A stretch of 64,000 nucleotides of DNA, taken from NCBI GenBank assembly GCA_001599715.1, contig BCHU01000008.1, positions 1,338,656-1,402,655 on the forward strand, read 5' to 3'. The position numbers and the translations under genes were made by a program. The notes below the pieces were generated by a model that ran no database searches, had not been told where the DNA came from, and worked only from the letters and a program-made list of their open reading frames with translations. Positions 60,573 to 64,000 of the stretch are shown here, in pieces. The stretch's first letter is position 1. Each line of letters begins with the position of its first letter. Source of the stretch: Phaeotremella fagi (lineage: Eukaryota > Basidiomycota > Tremellomycetes > Tremellales > Phaeotremellaceae).

Positions 60573-63302
60573 TTATGCATACACAGCTAATTCGCGAACT
60601 AAAGAATACTTGTATAGTGCTTCGAAGATAATGTCATTCGCTATCACTTCGTCCAGCTTTTTCCATCCCCCTATTTGATGAGGTCGAGGAATGGCAAAGT
60701 CATCTACTTGTCGTGACAAAGTGTAAATAATATGCCATGCTCTGATAACATCCGCGTTGTGATTCTCCAAGACATCAAGAAAATCTCGGGATTGGATGTG
60801 ATATAAGGTGACGAAGGTGCAAAGAGTTTGATGTTTGACTACACTTTTCTTTAATTTATCCAAACGGAGGAATGATCGAGCTAAACCATTAGCAATCCAA
60901 GAGAACGCTTGAATTCCCCACAACTCACCTGTAGAACCTATCGCAATAACAGAAATGGATCCGGCCCATCTTGACTCTCCTTTTACCAGGTCTACCTTTC
61001 TTCCACCACCGATCCTTCTTGCCCAGTCGACTCCCTTTTGAGGGATAACGGTAGTGCTTCTGAGAGACAGCTCTCCGGGTAAGAATGGATGAAGATCAAG
61101 CGATAGACTGGAGCTATTTGAGCGCATTGAAACCAAGATCAAGCACTACTCACCTAGTAACAGTAGGTTTCATTGGGGCTTTGTTGAATGCGGAGCCTTC
61201 GATCGGTGAGTAAGGAAACATTCGAAACGCTCCTTGATGACCCCGTGTCTCAACTGGTATGACTGCCAATGTGTTGTCCACCAAATGGTACATTGCCAAT
61301 CTTGCACTGATCAGGGGGGCGGCACCAGCGAAGTTTGGGTAAAGAGTGACTTGAAATGGTTCACCAATCTTAATGAATAAGCGGTCACGGCGAAGAGTTT
61401 TGACAAAAGAATCCAGACTACCACCTGTGGTTGTTTAGTCCTTCCCTCGTAAAGCACCGCCCTCTCGCTCACCTCTATAATCCATCGAACCCATTGCAAT
61501 TAGAGTGGTGTCATCACCCTCCGCAACCTGTATTCCGGCGGTCAAAAGATCGTGTCTCACTGTTTCAACATCTATGTCTAACTGAGTGTCCCCCAATTTG
61601 ATGACATTGAAGTTCGATGGACCTTCCAATGTTCCAAATAAGCAGCACTCTACCAGAGTGCGTGCTTTCAATATTCCCATATCCTGAACCAAACATTCGT
61701 AAGCTATTCTACCAAAATACCTTGCAGTCTGGATTGAGCCATCTTCGGATCCTAGGGATTGTGATAGTAACTCGACATATCCGCGGGGCCTCTCGATGTT
61801 CCCTTCTGCGAGATTCCTCAACTCATCCCTCTCGCACCTTAATCTTGCTGCAGGTTTCCTTGCCAACAAACCTGCTTGAGAAATTGATATACCCTTGAGC
61901 TCGATGCCGAATTCCTGCAGTACATTTCGTGCCATAGTATCCTTCACTCCTCCATGATCCTCCAGGTTTTGTATCAGCTCTGTAACGCGACTACGCGTTG
62001 AAGAGTTCTTGGTAGTCGTTTTAACATGGTGCAAAGCTTCTTGAGAGATCGGAAAAAACTTGGTATAGCACCAACCCATCACTTGATCGCATTCATTTCC
62101 CAAACCAAATTCTTTCGTAAGAACACCAGCAGCTTCAAGTACCGTCAACGGATCAGTGGTGTACGGAGCGATTACCATGAGTTTAACTGTCTTCAGGCTA
62201 GAAAACTCCTCTTTTAGGAGTTCCAGTACTTTGTCTGCTCCTTCTTCAGCTGCTGGTAGCTTAGAGCCATTCTTCATCACAAGCGCTCGCACCATCATCG
62301 ATCGGTAATGATCAATCCAGTCCTCCATTGACTCGAGCGTAAGAGGGATAGGAAACTCGGCAAGGTGATGGTGGGAGTACTCGCTATTCGTTTTCAGTAC
62401 GAATGCTTTGGAAAGTAACTTACTTACAATGGATGAAACCCTCTTCTCGTTATCCCATATTTTGGAGGAAAGAACTCCTTCACCAAGCTTGTGCTCTGAT
62501 AATCCATTATTTCTTTTTCCAGCGAACTCTCCTCTGACTCGCCAAGCTGGCTCTCTTCTATCGCCTCATCATTCAAGTCCATGATTGTTGCCTTCGTGTC
62601 ATCGTCTGCGTCCTGAGCTTCAACAAAATTTGATTTTGCATTGTTGTCGTCTGTATTAATTGTATTGAGATTCTGAAATACAATTTCGGTCCGATTTCGG
62701 TTTGGATTTGTGATATCAGTGGAGAACAGGTTTCTGATAACAAAATACTCGTTGTTGAGCATTGATCGATCGAAAGAAGATGAGGACGGATATTTGAAAA
62801 CGTCAAATTCTAACTTCATTAGCAACTTTTTCGTTTCTACAGACATACTTTTTCTGTTGAAGTCTAACTTCCAGATTGTTTCGATTTTGACAAGATGTCT
62901 AACGAAGGCTTCTACCAGTATAATGTATTTCAAATCAAACCAACTCTTGTCATCTTGTCCCAATCCCCTAGCTTCTGATCCAGTCTCCAGACCTTCGGGT
63001 CGACCAACTGCGGATTCCAAAGATCGGAATGCATCTTTCAAAGGCATTTTTTCGTCCGACGAATCGTGAAAAAGCTGGTGTGAAGCTCTTAAGAGTTCTA
63101 TCACCCTGATCACAATACTCTGACAGTCGAGGGATTCAAGATATGGATAGAGGCGACGTGGAGCTGACTCGGATTGCAGGAGGTCGAGTAAATACACAGC
63201 TTCGGGATCCCAATCTGCTGGAGGGAGGAGAACACGAGCAACGTTTGTCCTTGCTCTAATTGGGACGATTTGGTAACGTATGTTTTGGTGTTGGTCTTGC
63301 AT
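60573..63302 (-). CDS. Large unrecognised protein, about 850-900 aa
   Basis: Four exons: 63302-62428, 62383 to about 61472, about 61434-61158 and about 61119-60573; donor and acceptor choices keep one frame. It starts MQDQHQNIRYQIVPIRART and ends LYKYSLVRELAVYA. No family is recognised. It is mainly helical and charged in the first third (DLLQSESAPRRLYPYLESL, LLRASHQLFHDSSDEKMPL), with an acidic Asn/Asp/Glu-rich stretch near 215-265. The middle reads as a compact fold (MEDWIDHYRSMMVRALVM, then EGADKVLELLKEEFSSLKTV). The last third has APLISARLAMYHLVDNTLAV and PVETRGHQGAFRMFPYSP. There is no signal peptide or clear transmembrane helix. Single-copy cellular gene, lineage-specific gene or domesticated mobile or viral gene are all open. 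Confidence 0.6.
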
Positions 63303-64000
63303 GATGAAAAGCGGGAAACTATTAACTTAGAAGATGTTCGATCCACATTGCATATTTGCTTGTTATATAACTGCGGACCGCCATATAATTTGAGAAGCGG
63401 AAAGCACGGGCTCCTTGCTTGAAGTCATTGCTTCTATTGTTCTCAAAGGAAACTTAAAGTGTAAGGTCCTCGAGCCCGTGCAGAGTCCACTGTCAGGAAC
63501 AAGGGTGAACGAGATAAACACAAAAGGGACGTGTGGTGGATCCATTACTGCATGATAAGCAACAGATAAGACCGTTCCAAGATAAATAACTTAGCTATGA
63601 AATCTTCCATCGAATATGGAGTGGTTTATAAATATCAATCGACGATGCATCAGGATACCATTTTCTAAGTCACGAAACCAGAAGTAATATATAGTGATTG
63701 CAATGCATTTATCAGGTCTCCATGCGATCCATCTTGCTTCAACTGATCTGAACACCAACAAAAGCACGAAATCCAAAATCTCAAAAACTTGGCCATGCGG
63801 CACGTGGCGGAAAAGCTTCTGCTACGTGGAATTGAAACTCCGTGAGACAAGACAAGTAGAGAAAGCAAGAAGAATTGAGAACGAAAGCAAGAAGAATTGA
63901 GAACTCGAAAGAATCAACTTGCTGAATCTTTTCTTTCAATATTCATCTAATCTAAACACCGTCAAGTGAAGGCAAGAGCTCAGAAAAGGTGTTATGGGAC
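63303..64000. other. Right-edge region, no gene seen
   Basis: 698 bp with no convincing gene. A perfect 22-bp tandem duplication (gaaagcaagaagaattgaga plus ac) lies at 63861-63904. Confidence 0.45.

Noticed and set aside
60573..63302. Possible integrated viral capsid or nucleoprotein gene
   Set aside because: The protein is an orphan, but I see no viral motif, and it is split by typical host introns; kept only as an unrecognised gene.

Overview
The window is a gene-dense stretch of a basidiomycete nuclear genome, most likely a tremellomycete (Cryptococcus/Kwoniella/Tremella relatives). Three things point there: almost every gene is split by short introns (about 30-60 nt, GTRNGT donors, CTRAC/CTGAC branch points close to a CAG/TAG acceptor); a spermidine synthase-saccharopine dehydrogenase fusion, which is typical of Basidiomycota, is present; and a minisatellite resembles the (T)TAGGGG(G)-type telomere repeat of this group. 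The genus is inferred, not proven. I see no tRNA, rRNA, CRISPR array or autonomous transposon. One 25-N assembly gap lies at 12620-12644.

Left part (1-8.1 kb). A small hypothetical gene is followed by four neighbours that look like a carboxylic-acid catabolic cluster: an MmgE/PrpD-family dehydratase, a Zn2Cys6 regulator, an HpcH/HpaI-type aldolase and an allantoate/anion-type MFS permease. Both the dehydratase promoter and the shared aldolase/permease promoter carry a CGGAC-N4-TCCG (CGG-N7-CCG) element, which fits a Zn2Cys6 dimer site.

8.2-28.4 kb. Ferric reductase 1, a hypothetical gene, a telomere-like minisatellite, a membrane-anchored M24 (Xaa-Pro-type) peptidase, an Acinus-like SAP/RSB protein, the TRAPP subunit Bet3, an HbrB/Bit61-like TORC2 subunit, a large disordered protein with a conserved Cys-rich motif, ferric reductase 2 and a secreted RNase T2.

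28.4-45.9 kb. A 3.7-kb non-coding stretch precedes a four-finger C2H2 factor. Then come a uridine kinase/UPRTase-like gene, a five-TOG XMAP215 homologue and a Ptc7-like PP2C phosphatase.

45.9-51.6 kb. This is an accessory island of five short acidic hypothetical genes, several with TATA-like promoters. A dispersed inverted-repeat element is scattered between them, including a very recent 150-bp-period duplication.

51.7-64 kb. The SPE3-LYS9 fusion, a Bye1-like PHD/TFIIS/SPOC protein, an HP1-like chromo/chromoshadow protein, an unrecognised multi-exon gene with a decayed partial copy about 2 kb away, a small hypothetical gene, and a large unrecognised gene of about 900 residues near the right edge. 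Gene models were spliced by eye from frame continuity and splice signals. Where exons are given, the frames join; the exact ends of weakly conserved exons should be treated as predictions.
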